A program made the translations under genes and the position numbers. The notes under the pieces were generated by a model. It had not been told where the DNA came from, made no database searches, and was given only the letters and a program-made list of their open reading frames with translations. Below, in pieces: positions 6,171 to 14,325 of a stretch of DNA of 36,565 nucleotides; the first letter of the stretch is position 1, and every line of letters begins with the position of its first letter. The stretch is taken from positions 1 through 36,565 of the forward strand of contig NZ_QXGH01000003.1 in NCBI RefSeq assembly GCF_003515065.1, written 5' to 3'. This DNA comes from Nocardioides immobilis (lineage in GTDB: Bacteria > Actinomycetota > Actinomycetes > Propionibacteriales > Nocardioidaceae).

Positions 6171-8908
6171 GGCGAACCGAGGATTCGGTCGTCGGAAGGG
6201 TGAGCTTCGGGTTGGGCGAGCATCGCGCGGCCGGCTTCCAGCCGCGCGACAGGGACGCGGAAGGGCGAGCAGGAGACGTAGTCCAGCCCCGTGCGGTGGA
6301 AGAAGTGGATGGACTCCGGGTCGCCACCGTGCTCACCGCAGACGCCGACCTTCAGTCCCGGGCGGGTGCTGCGCCCTTCCCGGGTTGCGACGTCGACCAG
6401 TCGGCCGACGCCGTCGACGTCCAGGCTCTCGAAGGGGGAAACCGTGAAGACGCCCTTGTCGAGGTAGGCCGCGAAGAATGCAGCCTCGACGTCGTCGCGG
6501 GAGAAGCCCCAGGTCGTCTGGGTGAGGTCGTTGGTGCCGAAGGAGAAGAACTCGGCTGCCTCGGCCACGCGGAACGCGGTGAGCGCAGCACGTGGCAGCT
6601 CGACCATCGTGCCGATGGGGATCTGCAGGTCCACGCCCTCGCTGTCGCGGACCTCGGCCAGGATCGCGTCGGCCTCGTCGCGGACCAGGTGCAGCTCCAT
6701 CACCGAGCCGACCAGGGGCACCATGATCTCCGGGCGGGGGTCGCCGCCGGCCTTCACGCGCAGGGCCGCGGCCCGGGCTACGGCACGCACCTGAAGCGCG
6801 AACAGGCCCGGCACCGTCAGGCCTAGGCGAACGCCACGCAGCCCCAGCATCGGGTTGGACTCATGGAGCCGCTCGACCGCCGCGAGCAGGCGCTCGTCGT
6901 CCGGGTTCTCTTCGCCCCGCTCCTTCGCCACCGCAACCTTGACCATCAGCTCGGCGCGGTCGGGAAGGAACTCGTGGAGTGGCGGGTCGAGCAGCCGGAT
7001 GGTGGTCGGCAGGCCGTCCATCGCGGTCAACAGCTCGACGAAGTCGTCGGTCTGTGGCGAGACCAGCTCAGCCAGCGCGGCCTCGCGATCCCTCGCGTTG
7101 TCGGCCAGGATGACCCGCTCGATGAGGGGGCGCCGATCGCCGAGGAACATGTGCTCCGTGCGGCACAGGCCGATTCCTTCGGCGCCCATGCGCCGCGCGC
7201 GGTCGGCGTCCGCACCGGTGTCGGCGTTGGCCCGCACGCGCAGTCGACGTACGCCGTCGGCGTGGGTGAGCAACCGGGCAACGGCCCGGACCACCTCCGC
7301 CGTGCCCTCATCGACCTTGTCCAGCGCGACGTCCAGCCCCTCTTCGAGGTAGAGCACCACCGGGGAAGGCACCACGGGCAGCTCGCCGAGGAAGACCTCG
7401 CCGGTCGACCCGTCGATAGAGAGCAGGTCACCCTGCCGCACCGTCACCCCGCCCGCGGTGGCGACGAGTCCGGCGCGGTCGACCTCCAAGGACTCCGCGC
7501 CGCAAACCGCGGTCTTGCCCATGCCGCGAGCCACGACGGCAGCGTGTGAGGTCTTGCCGCCCCGGCTGGTCAGGATGCCGGTTGCCGCGATCATGCCCTC
7601 GAGGTCCTCGGGGTTCGTCTCCTTGCGCACCAGGATCACCCGCTCGCCGCGGGCCTGCCACGCGACGGCCGTGGCGGGGTCGAACACCACCCTGCCGACA
7701 GCCGCGCCCGGAGAGGTCGCCATGCCCTTGGTCAGCAGCTCGCGTTCGGCCGCAGCGTCGAACTGCGGGAACATCAGCTGGGCCAGCTGGGCGCCGGTGA
7801 CACGTTCGAGCGCCTCGTCCAGGGTGATCAGATGCTCGTCGACGAGCTGGGTGGCGATCCGGAACGCCGCGGCAGCGGTGCGCTTGCCGACGCGGGTCTG
7901 CAGCATCCACAGCTTGCCGCGCTCGACCGTGAACTCGATGTCGCACAGGTCGCGATAGTGCGTCTCGAGGCGGCGCATGATCCGGGTCAGCTGCTGGTAG
8001 GAGTCGGGGTCGAGCTCGGCGAAGTCGTCGAGGGACAGGGTGTTGCGAATGCCCGAGACCACGTCCTCGCCCTGCGCGTTCGACAGGTAGTCGCCGTAGA
8101 CACCAGGCTTCCCCGTCGCCGGGTCTCGGGTGAAGCAGACGCCGGTGCCCGAGGTCGAGCCGAGATTCCCGAACACCATGGTGCACACGTTGACCGCGGT
8201 GCCGAGATCGTGAGGGATGCGTTCGCGCCGGCGGTAGACCTTCGCGCGGTCGGTGTTCCACGAGTCGAAGACGGAACGGGTGGCCAGGTCCAGCTGCCGG
8301 CGCGGATCTTGTGGGAACTCGTGTCCGGTGTGGTTCGCGATGATCTGCTTGAACTCGTCGACGAGATCTTGCAGGTCCCTGGCCCCGAGCTCGACGTCGG
8401 TCTCGACACCCTTGTGCGCCTTGGCGCCGTCGAGTGCCTTCCCGAACGCCTCGCCGTCGACGCCCATCACCGTCTTGCCGAACATCTGGATCAGCCGGCG
8501 GTAGGAGTCCCAGGCGAAGCGCTCGTCGCCGGACGCCTCGACCAGTCCCAGAACCGATCGGTCGTTGAGTCCGACGTTCAGAACCGTCTCCATCATCCCG
8601 GGCATGGAGTACTTCGCGCCTGAGCGGACGCTCACCAGCAGCGGGTCGACGGGGTCGCCCAGACGACGGCCAACCTCATCCTCGAGCCGGCGCAGCGCCA
8701 TGGTGACCTGGACCCGCAACTGGTCCGGCTCGCGACCCTGCTCGAGGTAGTGGCGGCAGGCGTCGGTGGTGATCGTGAAACCCGGGGGCACCGGCAGTCC
8801 CAGGCGGGTCATCTCCGCGAGGTTGGCACCCTTCCCACCGAGCAGGTCCTTCTGGTCCTTGTCACCCTCACTGAAGTGGTAGACCAGCTTCTTCGTCGAC
8901 GGGCTCAT
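6167..8908 (-). CDS. ppdK: pyruvate, phosphate dikinase
   Basis: This encodes 913 residues, the normal length for the family. It interconverts pyruvate + ATP + phosphate with phosphoenolpyruvate + AMP + pyrophosphate in the cytosol, linking glycolysis and gluconeogenesis. The N-terminal ATP-grasp domain starts with YHFSEGDKDQKDLLGGKGANL. The swivelling domain carries the phosphorylated histidine, residue 455, in TSRGGKTSHAAVVARGMGK. The C-terminal PEP-utilising TIM barrel shows GAEGIGLCRTEHMF, FSFGTNDLTQ and KVGVCGEHGGDP with the active-site cysteine. All diagnostic motifs are present, so it looks functional. The start at 8908 fits the conserved N-terminus. No regulatory-protein (PDRP) gene is adjacent. 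Its stop codon shares CTAG with the stop of the facing aldehyde dehydrogenase remnant. Confidence 0.97.
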   Translation of the reverse strand: MSPSTKKLVYHFSEGDKDQKDLLGGKGANLAEMTRLGLPVPPGFTITTDACRHYLEQGREPDQLRVQVTMALRRLEDEVGRRLGDPVDPLLVSVRSGAKYSMPGMMETVLNVGLNDRSVLGLVEASGDERFAWDSYRRLIQMFGKTVMGVDGEAFGKALDGAKAHKGVETDVELGARDLQDLVDEFKQIIANHTGHEFPQDPRRQLDLATRSVFDSWNTDRAKVYRRRERIPHDLGTAVNVCTMVFGNLGSTSGTGVCFTRDPATGKPGVYGDYLSNAQGEDVVSGIRNTLSLDDFAELDPDSYQQLTRIMRRLETHYRDLCDIEFTVERGKLWMLQTRVGKRTAAAAFRIATQLVDEHLITLDEALERVTGAQLAQLMFPQFDAAAERELLTKGMATSPGAAVGRVVFDPATAVAWQARGERVILVRKETNPEDLEGMIAATGILTSRGGKTSHAAVVARGMGKTAVCGAESLEVDRAGLVATAGGVTVRQGDLLSIDGSTGEVFLGELPVVPSPVVLYLEEGLDVALDKVDEGTAEVVRAVARLLTHADGVRRLRVRANADTGADADRARRMGAEGIGLCRTEHMFLGDRRPLIERVILADNARDREAALAELVSPQTDDFVELLTAMDGLPTTIRLLDPPLHEFLPDRAELMVKVAVAKERGEENPDDERLLAAVERLHESNPMLGLRGVRLGLTVPGLFALQVRAVARAAALRVKAGGDPRPEIMVPLVGSVMELHLVRDEADAILAEVRDSEGVDLQIPIGTMVELPRAALTAFRVAEAAEFFSFGTNDLTQTTWGFSRDDVEAAFFAAYLDKGVFTVSPFESLDVDGVGRLVDVATREGRSTRPGLKVGVCGEHGGDPESIHFFHRTGLDYVSCSPFRVPVARLEAGRAMLAQPEAHPSDDRILGSP

Positions 8909-8957
8909 CTCGGTTCCCTCATTCCAGACGCCGCCAATCAGGTATCACACGGACCAG

Positions 8958-9354
8958 CTATAGCACCTTGTTCCCGTACATCTCCCCGAGCGGGTCGGCG
9001 ATGAGCTCGAGCCGGGCACCGTTGGGGTCCCGGAAGTAGATCGAGGTGCCGCTCTCGCTCTGGTAGTCGACGCCGGCCTCCTCGAGGCGGGACTTGATCA
9101 TCGCCCACTTCTCCGGCTCGACGGAGATGGCGACGTGGTGGAGGCCGCCGAGCACCTCGGCGTACGGGCCGACGCCGAGGCCCGGGAAGTCGAAGAAGAA
9201 GTGGTTGGAGCCTTTGTAGTCCCGGTTCTCGAAGATGTCGGTCAACGGGAAGCCGAGCACGTCCTTGGTAGGACCGCACCGTCTCCTCGACGTCCCGCGC
9301 CACGATCCCCGTGCGGGCGCAGCCGCAGGCCAAGATGTTCCCGTGCGAGGACAT
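8958..9354 (-). pseudogene. VOC-family (glyoxalase-fold) protein, frameshifted
   Basis: The 3' portion encodes about 100 residues of a vicinal-oxygen-chelate fold (LGFPLTDIFENRDYKG, HHVAISVEPEKW, IYFRDPNGARLELI), including the metal-ligand glutamate in RLELI. The expected N-terminus (ARTGIVARDVEETVRSY) lies upstream in another frame. The two join at about 9268, where the minus strand reads TACCAAGGACGTG in place of the expected TACAAGGACGTG, so one extra C breaks the gene. The usual N-terminal metal-binding histidine is also absent (ARTGIV rather than xHTGIV). It may be a real pseudogene or contain a sequencing error. A downstream ATG at 9260 could still give a half-protein. Confidence 0.7.
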
Positions 9355-9759
9355 GTGCGGCTGGACCATGTGGTGATCGCTGTTAGCGACTGGGAGCGCT
9401 CGATCGCCTTCTATCGCGACGTGCTCGGCGCGCGGGTGATTGACCATCCCGACGGTCGGGTCGCCTTCCGTTTCGGAGACCAGCAGTTGAACGTCCACGG
9501 CCCAGGTCTCGACATCGGCTCCTTGGTCGCTGACCCACCAGTGGTCCCTGGGGGCAGTGATCTGTGTCTGGTGTGGCCCGGGAGCGTCGAGGACTTGGCG
9601 CAGCACCTCACCGAGCATGGTGTCGCCGTCGAAGCTGGTCCGGTGCAGCGTCACGGTGGCGGCGGTGCTGGAGTCAGCATGTATTTCAGGGACCCGGATG
9701 GTTCCCTGCTTGAGTTCATTATCTACCCAAGCCCCCCGAGAGGATCGGTTGCGGGCTGA
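9343..9759 (+). CDS. VOC-family metalloprotein
   Basis: This encodes 138 residues from a GTG at 9343; a second GTG at 9355 is an alternative, with a weak GAGG before it. It is a complete VOC fold with two beta-alpha-beta-beta-beta modules: LDHVVIAVSDWERSIAFYRDVLG with the first histidine ligand, QQLNVHGPG with the second histidine, and MYFRDPDGSLLEFI with the glutamate ligand. This resembles the fosfomycin/bleomycin-resistance and glyoxalase group, especially the so-called virulence-protein subset. Substrate cannot be told from sequence. It diverges from the frameshifted VOC gene, whose ATG at 9354 lies inside this gene's first codons. A terminator-like hairpin follows the stop. Confidence 0.8.
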   Translation: MRGHVRLDHVVIAVSDWERSIAFYRDVLGARVIDHPDGRVAFRFGDQQLNVHGPGLDIGSLVADPPVVPGGSDLCLVWPGSVEDLAQHLTEHGVAVEAGPVQRHGGGGAGVSMYFRDPDGSLLEFIIYPSPPRGSVAG

Positions 9760-9760
9760 C

Positions 9761-9798
9761 CAGCGGCGGATCCTGATTGAGACGATCCGCCGAGCGCT
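9761..9798. terminator. bidirectional terminator-like hairpin between convergent VOC genes
   Basis: CGGCGGATC at 9764-9772 pairs perfectly with GATCCGCCG at 9784-9792 around an 11-base loop. It fills the 40-base gap between the stop of the plus-strand VOC gene (9759) and the stop of the minus-strand one (9800). No U-tract follows on either side, as is common for actinobacterial hairpins. Confidence 0.6.
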
Positions 9799-9799
9799 G

Positions 9800-10234
9800 C
9801 TAGCGCCAACCGGTGCCTTCGAGGCCTAATTTCTCGGGAGTCACGTCGCGAAGGGTCTGCGTGAACTGCCAGCGGTGCCCGGCTAGGTCCTCCACCGTGC
9901 ACTCCCGTTCGCCATACTCGTACTCGGTCGGCTCCTGCAGTACTCGCACCCCGCGGGAGCGGGCACGCTCGAACTGGGCGTCGACGTTCTCGACGCGCAC
10001 CTTGATGATGTGCGTCGTCGCGTGCGCCTGCGGCGGCTGCTGTTCCCCTCTGACGTCGGCGACGATCATCGCGCCATCGACCCCGATCTGCATCTGCGAC
10101 CGGTGTGCCTCACCTACGCGGACGCGCTCGACGAAGCCGAAGACATCGGTGAGCCAGGCCACTGCGGCGCGAACGTCCGGATACACCAGCACCGGGATGA
10201 CCGTCGCGGTTGGCACCGAGCGATTGCTGATCAC
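9800..10234 (-). CDS. VOC-family protein (PhnB/glyoxalase-like)
   Basis: This encodes 144 residues from the ATG at 10234. The order of elements fits a single-chain VOC protein: VIPVLVYPDVRAAVAWLTDVFGF, then HRSQMQIGVDGAMIVAD, HIIKVRVENVDAQFERARSRG and TVEDLAGHRWQFTQ. The opening 'YPDVRAAVAWL' and closing 'D.AGHRW.F' are typical of the PhnB-like branch, in which metal ligands are often degenerate; here the usual first histidine is replaced (VIPVLVY). It may therefore be a binding or non-metal member. Substrate is unknown. It is convergent with the plus-strand VOC gene. Confidence 0.8.
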   Translation of the reverse strand: MISNRSVPTATVIPVLVYPDVRAAVAWLTDVFGFVERVRVGEAHRSQMQIGVDGAMIVADVRGEQQPPQAHATTHIIKVRVENVDAQFERARSRGVRVLQEPTEYEYGERECTVEDLAGHRWQFTQTLRDVTPEKLGLEGTGWR

Positions 10235-10393
10235 TCAGGCAACCTACGCCAGCGCCGCGGCCGTGGACAGCGCCCGATCGGCCGGCTCGTTTGCCCATGG
10301 TCCTGCGGAAGCCGCGCGTATCGCGGCAGATCCGGATGGCCGCAGCGCACGCTGTCTGGCGCAGATGAGGACGTTCAGTCCTGTTGGCGCGGG

Positions 10394-10525
10394 CTACGCT
10401 CGTGATGTGACGCGAAGCGTTCTCCACGCATGGACGGCGTGACCGGCGCCGGCGATCCGGTCGGCGAGCGCGGCCACCCCGGGCGTCTGCCCCTGGGCGT
10501 GGTGCAGCAGCAGGAGCTCGGACAT
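10394..10525 (-). pseudogene. dienelactone hydrolase N-terminal remnant
   Basis: From the ATG at 10525 the frame reads SELLLLHHAQGQTPGVAALADRIAGAGHAVHAW. This is the characteristic first strand and helix of a dienelactone-hydrolase-family alpha/beta hydrolase. The reading then turns into RTLRVTSRA and stops after 43 residues, where a full protein runs about 190-230 residues with a Cys or Ser nucleophile. The nucleophile elbow and the rest of the fold are missing, so this is a 3'-truncated remnant. It lies just upstream of, and divergent from, larB. Confidence 0.6.
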
Positions 10526-10639
10526 CTGGGTCTCCTTGGGTCGACTGTCCGCATCGTCGCAGCGGCCACCGACATCGCGGACACGGCACATCGGGCGCTG
10601 GCGGTGCCGGACCGCGCGCCCGGATGGCAGGATCGGCGC

Positions 10640-11329
10640 ATGACGGAGCTGCGACTCGACCACCAGCGCCGGGCCCGCACCGGCGTCGCGGAGGCGGTCT
10701 ATGCACCCGGCAAATCACCGACGCAGTGCGCGGAGGCGGTCGCCGGACTGCGGGAGGGGCCCGGCGACGGACCGGTGCTGCTGACCCGGGCGGCCCCGGA
10801 CCAGGCGGCGGCCGCACAGGCGCGGAACCCCGGAGCACTCCTCACGCCGACAGGTGCGGACGAGCGCGGCACTCCGCTGAGCATCCTGAGCTGGGACGTG
10901 CCGGACGCCAGTTCCGGCACCGTGCTGGTGCTCACCGCCGGCACCGGAGACCTACCGGTGGCCCGCGAAGCCGCAGCCGTGCTCACTGCGTACGGCCACC
11001 ACGCCCCGCTGGTCGCGGACGTCGGCGTCGCCGGCCTGCACCGGCTCCTCGACCACCAGCAGGCCCTCGCCGAAGCCGACGTGGTCGTGGTGGTGGCCGG
11101 CATGGAGGGTGCGCTGGCGAGTGTCGCGGCCGGACTCACCCGCGCACCGGTGATCGCGGTCCCGACCAGCCCGGGCTACGGGTCGGCACTCGAGGGGGTG
11201 ACCGCGCTGCTGGCGATGACCGCGTCCTGCAGCCCGGGGGTGACCGTGGTCGGGATCGACAACGGGTTCGGGGCGGCCTGTGCCGCGGGCCGGATCCTGG
11301 CGCGACGCGAAGACCGGGCACCGCGATGA
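10640..11329 (+). CDS. larB: LarB, nickel-pincer cofactor biosynthesis carboxylase/hydrolase
   Basis: This encodes 229 residues from the ATG at 10640. LarB carboxylates the pyridinium ring of nicotinic acid adenine dinucleotide and hydrolyses the anhydride, the first step towards the nickel-pincer nucleotide. The C-terminal half is the PurE-like domain: GTVLVLTAGTGDLPVAREAA, then VVVVAGMEGALASVAAGL and APVIAVPTSPGYGSA, all typical of LarB. The N-terminal half (LDHQRRARTGVAEAVYAPGKSPTQ) matches the LarB-specific leader. Its stop overlaps the larE start as ATGA, so larB-larE-larC form one operon. Length is normal and no motif is missing. Confidence 0.93.
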   Translation: MTELRLDHQRRARTGVAEAVYAPGKSPTQCAEAVAGLREGPGDGPVLLTRAAPDQAAAAQARNPGALLTPTGADERGTPLSILSWDVPDASSGTVLVLTAGTGDLPVAREAAAVLTAYGHHAPLVADVGVAGLHRLLDHQQALAEADVVVVVAGMEGALASVAAGLTRAPVIAVPTSPGYGSALEGVTALLAMTASCSPGVTVVGIDNGFGAACAAGRILARREDRAPR

Positions 11330-12183
11330 GCTCCCCCGACACGCCACCGGATGCGACGCTGCCCGGTCGGTTGGTCGATCTCGACCGTCGGCTGCGAGAC
11401 CTGCAGTCGGTGGTGGTGGCGTTCTCCGGCGGGGCCGACTCCGCGTTCCTGCTCGCCGCCTCGGTCAGGTCACTCGGCGCCACCCGCGTGGTCGCGGCGA
11501 CCGCGGTCAGCCCCTCGCTCCCCGCCGCCGAGCTCGATCAGGCGCGGGAGTTCGCCCACGGTCTCGGCGTACGCCACCTCACGCCGGCGACCGACGAGAT
11601 GAGCCGGCCGGGGTACGCCGCCAACGGCCCCGACCGCTGCTTCCACTGCAAGGCCGAGCTGCTCGCCGTGCTCGCACCGCTGGCGTCGGAGCTCGGCATG
11701 CGCGCGGTGGCGACCGGCACCAACGCCGACGACGCGCGCGAGGGCTTCCGGCCCGGCATCCGGGCCGCAGCACTGGCGGGTGCTGTCACGCCGCTGCGCG
11801 AGGCCGGGTTGACCAAGCAACAGGTCCGCGCGGCCTCACGCTCGTGGGGCCTGGCCACCGCGGACAAGCCGGCGGCCGCTTGTCTGTCCAGCCGGGTCGC
11901 CTACGGCATCGAGATCGGGCCGGCCCGGCTCGGCAGGATCGAACGGGCCGAAGCCGACCTCCGGCGGGCGATGACCGACGCCGGCCTGGCCGTCCGGAAC
12001 CTCCGGGTCCGCGACCTCGGCGACCGCGCCCGGATCGAGGTCGACCGGCACCTGGTCGACGAGCTGGTACGACGCCCCGACCTGCTCGGAGCGGTCACCG
12101 GGTTCGACGGCGTCGAGGTCGACCCCCGCGGGTTCCGGTCCGGATCGATGAACGAGGCGCTGGCACGGCGCGCGGACCAATGA
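11326..12183 (+). CDS. larE: LarE, sulfur insertase for the nickel-pincer cofactor
   Basis: This encodes 285 residues starting at the ATG at 11326, which overlaps the larB stop by four bases. LarE adenylates and then sulfurates the pyridinium dicarboxylate made by LarB. The PP-loop (SGGADS) lies at residues 34-39. A CxxC pair occurs at residues 105 and 108 (DRCFHCK). Cys186 in AACLSSR sits where the sulfur-donating or cluster-binding cysteine of this family is found. Some LarE proteins sacrifice their own cysteine sulfur; others hold a [4Fe-4S] cluster through three cysteines. The three cysteines here make the cluster type possible, but I cannot decide by eye. Its stop overlaps larC by ATGA. 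Confidence 0.94.
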   Translation: MSSPDTPPDATLPGRLVDLDRRLRDLQSVVVAFSGGADSAFLLAASVRSLGATRVVAATAVSPSLPAAELDQAREFAHGLGVRHLTPATDEMSRPGYAANGPDRCFHCKAELLAVLAPLASELGMRAVATGTNADDAREGFRPGIRAAALAGAVTPLREAGLTKQQVRAASRSWGLATADKPAAACLSSRVAYGIEIGPARLGRIERAEADLRRAMTDAGLAVRNLRVRDLGDRARIEVDRHLVDELVRRPDLLGAVTGFDGVEVDPRGFRSGSMNEALARRADQ

Positions 12184-13388
12184 CCGGCAGGTGCGGTTGG
12201 ATCGACGCGACCGGCGGCATCAGCGGGGACATGCTGCTCGGCGCGTGTGTGGACGCCGGCGTCGAGCTCGCGGTCGTGCAGGCCGCGATCGATCGGCTCG
12301 GGCTGCCCGAAGCGGTCCGGGTGACGGCCGAGCCCGCGATGCGCGCCGGCCTCGGCGGCACCCGGGTCCGCGTGGAGGCGGATCCCACCGACGTGCGGCG
12401 CACGCTGGCGGACGTGCTCGCGCTGCTCGACCGCGCCGACGCCGCCGTTCGCGATCCCGCCGCGGCGGTGTTCCGCGCGCTCGCAGAGGCCGAGGCCCGG
12501 GTGCATCGGATGCCGGTGGAGCAGGTGCACTTCCACGAGGTCGGCGCGCTGGACAGCATCGCCGACGTCGTCGGCGTGGTCGCCGGGTTCGCCTCGTTGC
12601 GGCTGGACCGGGTGGTCTGCAGCCAGATCGCCCTCGGGGGCGGCCGGGCCGACACGGCGCACGGACCGATCCCGGTGCCCGGTCCGGCCGTGATCGAGCT
12701 GCTGCGCGGCCACGACGCACCCGGCGTCGGCGGTCCGGTCGAGACCGAGCTGGCCACGCCCACCGGAGTGGCGCTCGCGGTCACCCTCGCCGACGGGTTC
12801 GGACCGTTGCCGGGGCTCCGGCCCGAGCTGGTCGGGGTCGGCGCCGGCGAGCGCGATCCGGTCGGACACGCGAACATCACCCGGCTCGTCGTCGGTGCGG
12901 CCGGCGAGACCGGCAGCGCGGCCGACCCGACCGGTCCGGACCCGCGCGAGGACCATGAGGCCGTCGTCCTGGAGACCAACGTCGACGATCTCGACCCGCG
13001 GCTGTGGCCAGCGGTGCTGGCCGACCTCCTCGATGCGGGGGCCTCCGACACCTGGCTCACCCCGATCCTGATGAAGAAGGGACGTCCCGCGCACACGTTG
13101 TCGGTGCTCACGGCACCCGAGCACATCGCCGCGCTCGAGCGGATCGTCTTCACCGGCACCACCACGATCGGGTTGCGACGGCGGCGGGTCACCAAACGGG
13201 CACTCCCCCGGGAGACGATCACGGTCGAGGTCCACGGTCATCCGGTGCGGGTCAAGCTCGCCCGTCTCGACGGCGAGGTGGTCAACGCCGTTCCCGAGTA
13301 CGACGACGTGGCCGCCGCTGCCGCAGCCGAGGGGGTGCCGGTCGCGGTGATGCTGGACCGGGCCCGCGCCGCGGTGCAGGACCGGTAG
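12180..13388 (+). CDS. larC: LarC, nickel insertase (nickel-pincer cofactor cyclometallase)
   Basis: This encodes 402 residues from an ATG at 12180 that overlaps the larE stop. LarC uses CTP to insert nickel into the sulfurated nucleotide, finishing the cofactor. Landmarks are WIDATGGISGDMLLGA at the start, VEQVHFHEVGALDSIADVVG, GGGRADTAHGPIPVPGPA, and the second-domain ETNVDDLDPRLWPAVL and LMKKGRPAHTLSVL. In Lactiplantibacillus plantarum, larC is split and joined by programmed frameshifting. Here it is one uninterrupted frame. It ends only four bases from the stop of the convergent acyltransferase gene. Confidence 0.94.
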   Translation: MTGRCGWIDATGGISGDMLLGACVDAGVELAVVQAAIDRLGLPEAVRVTAEPAMRAGLGGTRVRVEADPTDVRRTLADVLALLDRADAAVRDPAAAVFRALAEAEARVHRMPVEQVHFHEVGALDSIADVVGVVAGFASLRLDRVVCSQIALGGGRADTAHGPIPVPGPAVIELLRGHDAPGVGGPVETELATPTGVALAVTLADGFGPLPGLRPELVGVGAGERDPVGHANITRLVVGAAGETGSAADPTGPDPREDHEAVVLETNVDDLDPRLWPAVLADLLDAGASDTWLTPILMKKGRPAHTLSVLTAPEHIAALERIVFTGTTTIGLRRRRVTKRALPRETITVEVHGHPVRVKLARLDGEVVNAVPEYDDVAAAAAAEGVPVAVMLDRARAAVQDR

Positions 13389-13392
13389 CCGG

Positions 13393-14325
13393 TCAGTGCC
13401 GCCAGGCCCGCAAGCGCTTGCCGGTGGCCGTCGGGGCGGTGGGCGGCGTCGTCTGCTCCCAGATACGTCGCCAGGGAGCGCTGTCCGGCCCCGAGGGATC
13501 GGGGGTCGATCCGACGGCGGCGCGACGCCGCGCCTCCCACCAGGTGGTGCGGTCCTCGTCGATGAGCTCGGCGACCGCGGCGCGGATCCGCGGGGTGAGC
13601 TCGCGCGGCGACTCCTGCTCGCCGGGCCACAGCGGCTCCCCGAACCGGATCGTCAGCTGGCGCCGGCCCCGGCTCGGCCAGTCCTGGCCGCGTGGCATGG
13701 CGGCGTAGGTGCCGCGGTGCGCGATCGGCACCACCGGCACCCGGTGCTGGATCGCCAGGAAGGCGGCACCCAGCTGGAAGCGACCCACCCAGCCGTCCCT
13801 CGACCGGGTTCCCTCGGGGTAGATCACCAGGTTCCAGCCGTCGTCGAGCACCGCCCCCGGCGTGGCCGCCATGGCGCCGCCGCGGCGATCGATCGGGAAG
13901 GTGTTGAACACGGCAGCCGAGCCGACCGCACGCCACCAGGTGTCGAAGAAGTAGTCGGCCGCCGCGGCGACGGCGGTACGACGACGCCACTCGTCCGGCA
14001 GGGCCAGCAGGATCAGCGGGGTGTCGAGGTGCGAGGCGTGGTTGGCGACGAAGATGACCGGACCGTCGACCCGGTCGAGCACCTCGATTCCCTCCACGTG
14101 CCGTCGCACCTGGGAGGCGAGCAATGGTTCGAGCACGCCCTTCTGGGCGACCTCGCGCACCGCTCGGGCGGCCGGGGTGCGCGCCCAGTCGGTGTCGAAC
14201 ACGGTGGCCTGCGCCGGAGGAACGTACGCCTCGGCGGACCGCGGCACCTGCGAGCGCCGGCCCCACCGCCACCCGCGGGCCATGGTGCGGACGTCGTCGA
14301 CCGTCTCGGAGAGGAACCTGCTCAT
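13393..14325 (-). CDS. PlsC-type 1-acyl-glycerol-3-phosphate acyltransferase family protein
   Basis: This encodes 310 residues from the ATG at 14325, which overlaps the upstream LarA-like stop as ATGA. PlsC-family enzymes transfer an acyl chain to a lysophospholipid or a related hydroxyl. The catalytic NHASHLD (H-x4-D) is near residue 105, the phosphate-binding YPEGTRSRDG follows about 70 residues later, and VPVVPIAHRGTY matches the last family block. The N-terminal 90 residues and the proline-rich C-terminal tail are extra compared with the minimal domain. No strong membrane helices are evident, so it probably sits at the inner leaflet. Being last in the operon with an acyl reductase-HAD fusion, its substrate may be an unusual glycerolipid or alcohol rather than standard lysophosphatidate. 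Confidence 0.88.
   Translation of the reverse strand: MSRFLSETVDDVRTMARGWRWGRRSQVPRSAEAYVPPAQATVFDTDWARTPAARAVREVAQKGVLEPLLASQVRRHVEGIEVLDRVDGPVIFVANHASHLDTPLILLALPDEWRRRTAVAAAADYFFDTWWRAVGSAAVFNTFPIDRRGGAMAATPGAVLDDGWNLVIYPEGTRSRDGWVGRFQLGAAFLAIQHRVPVVPIAHRGTYAAMPRGQDWPSRGRRQLTIRFGEPLWPGEQESPRELTPRIRAAVAELIDEDRTTWWEARRRAAVGSTPDPSGPDSAPWRRIWEQTTPPTAPTATGKRLRAWRH

Noticed and set aside
8938..9654. 238-codon minus-strand frame over both VOC genes
   Set aside because: Most of it is antisense to the plus-strand VOC gene; only its stretch at about 9270-9354 is real, as the N-terminus of the frameshifted VOC gene.
11280..12180. plus-strand frame upstream of larC in the larC reading frame
   Set aside because: It is the out-of-frame shadow of larE; translation is almost all Arg, Pro and Gly.
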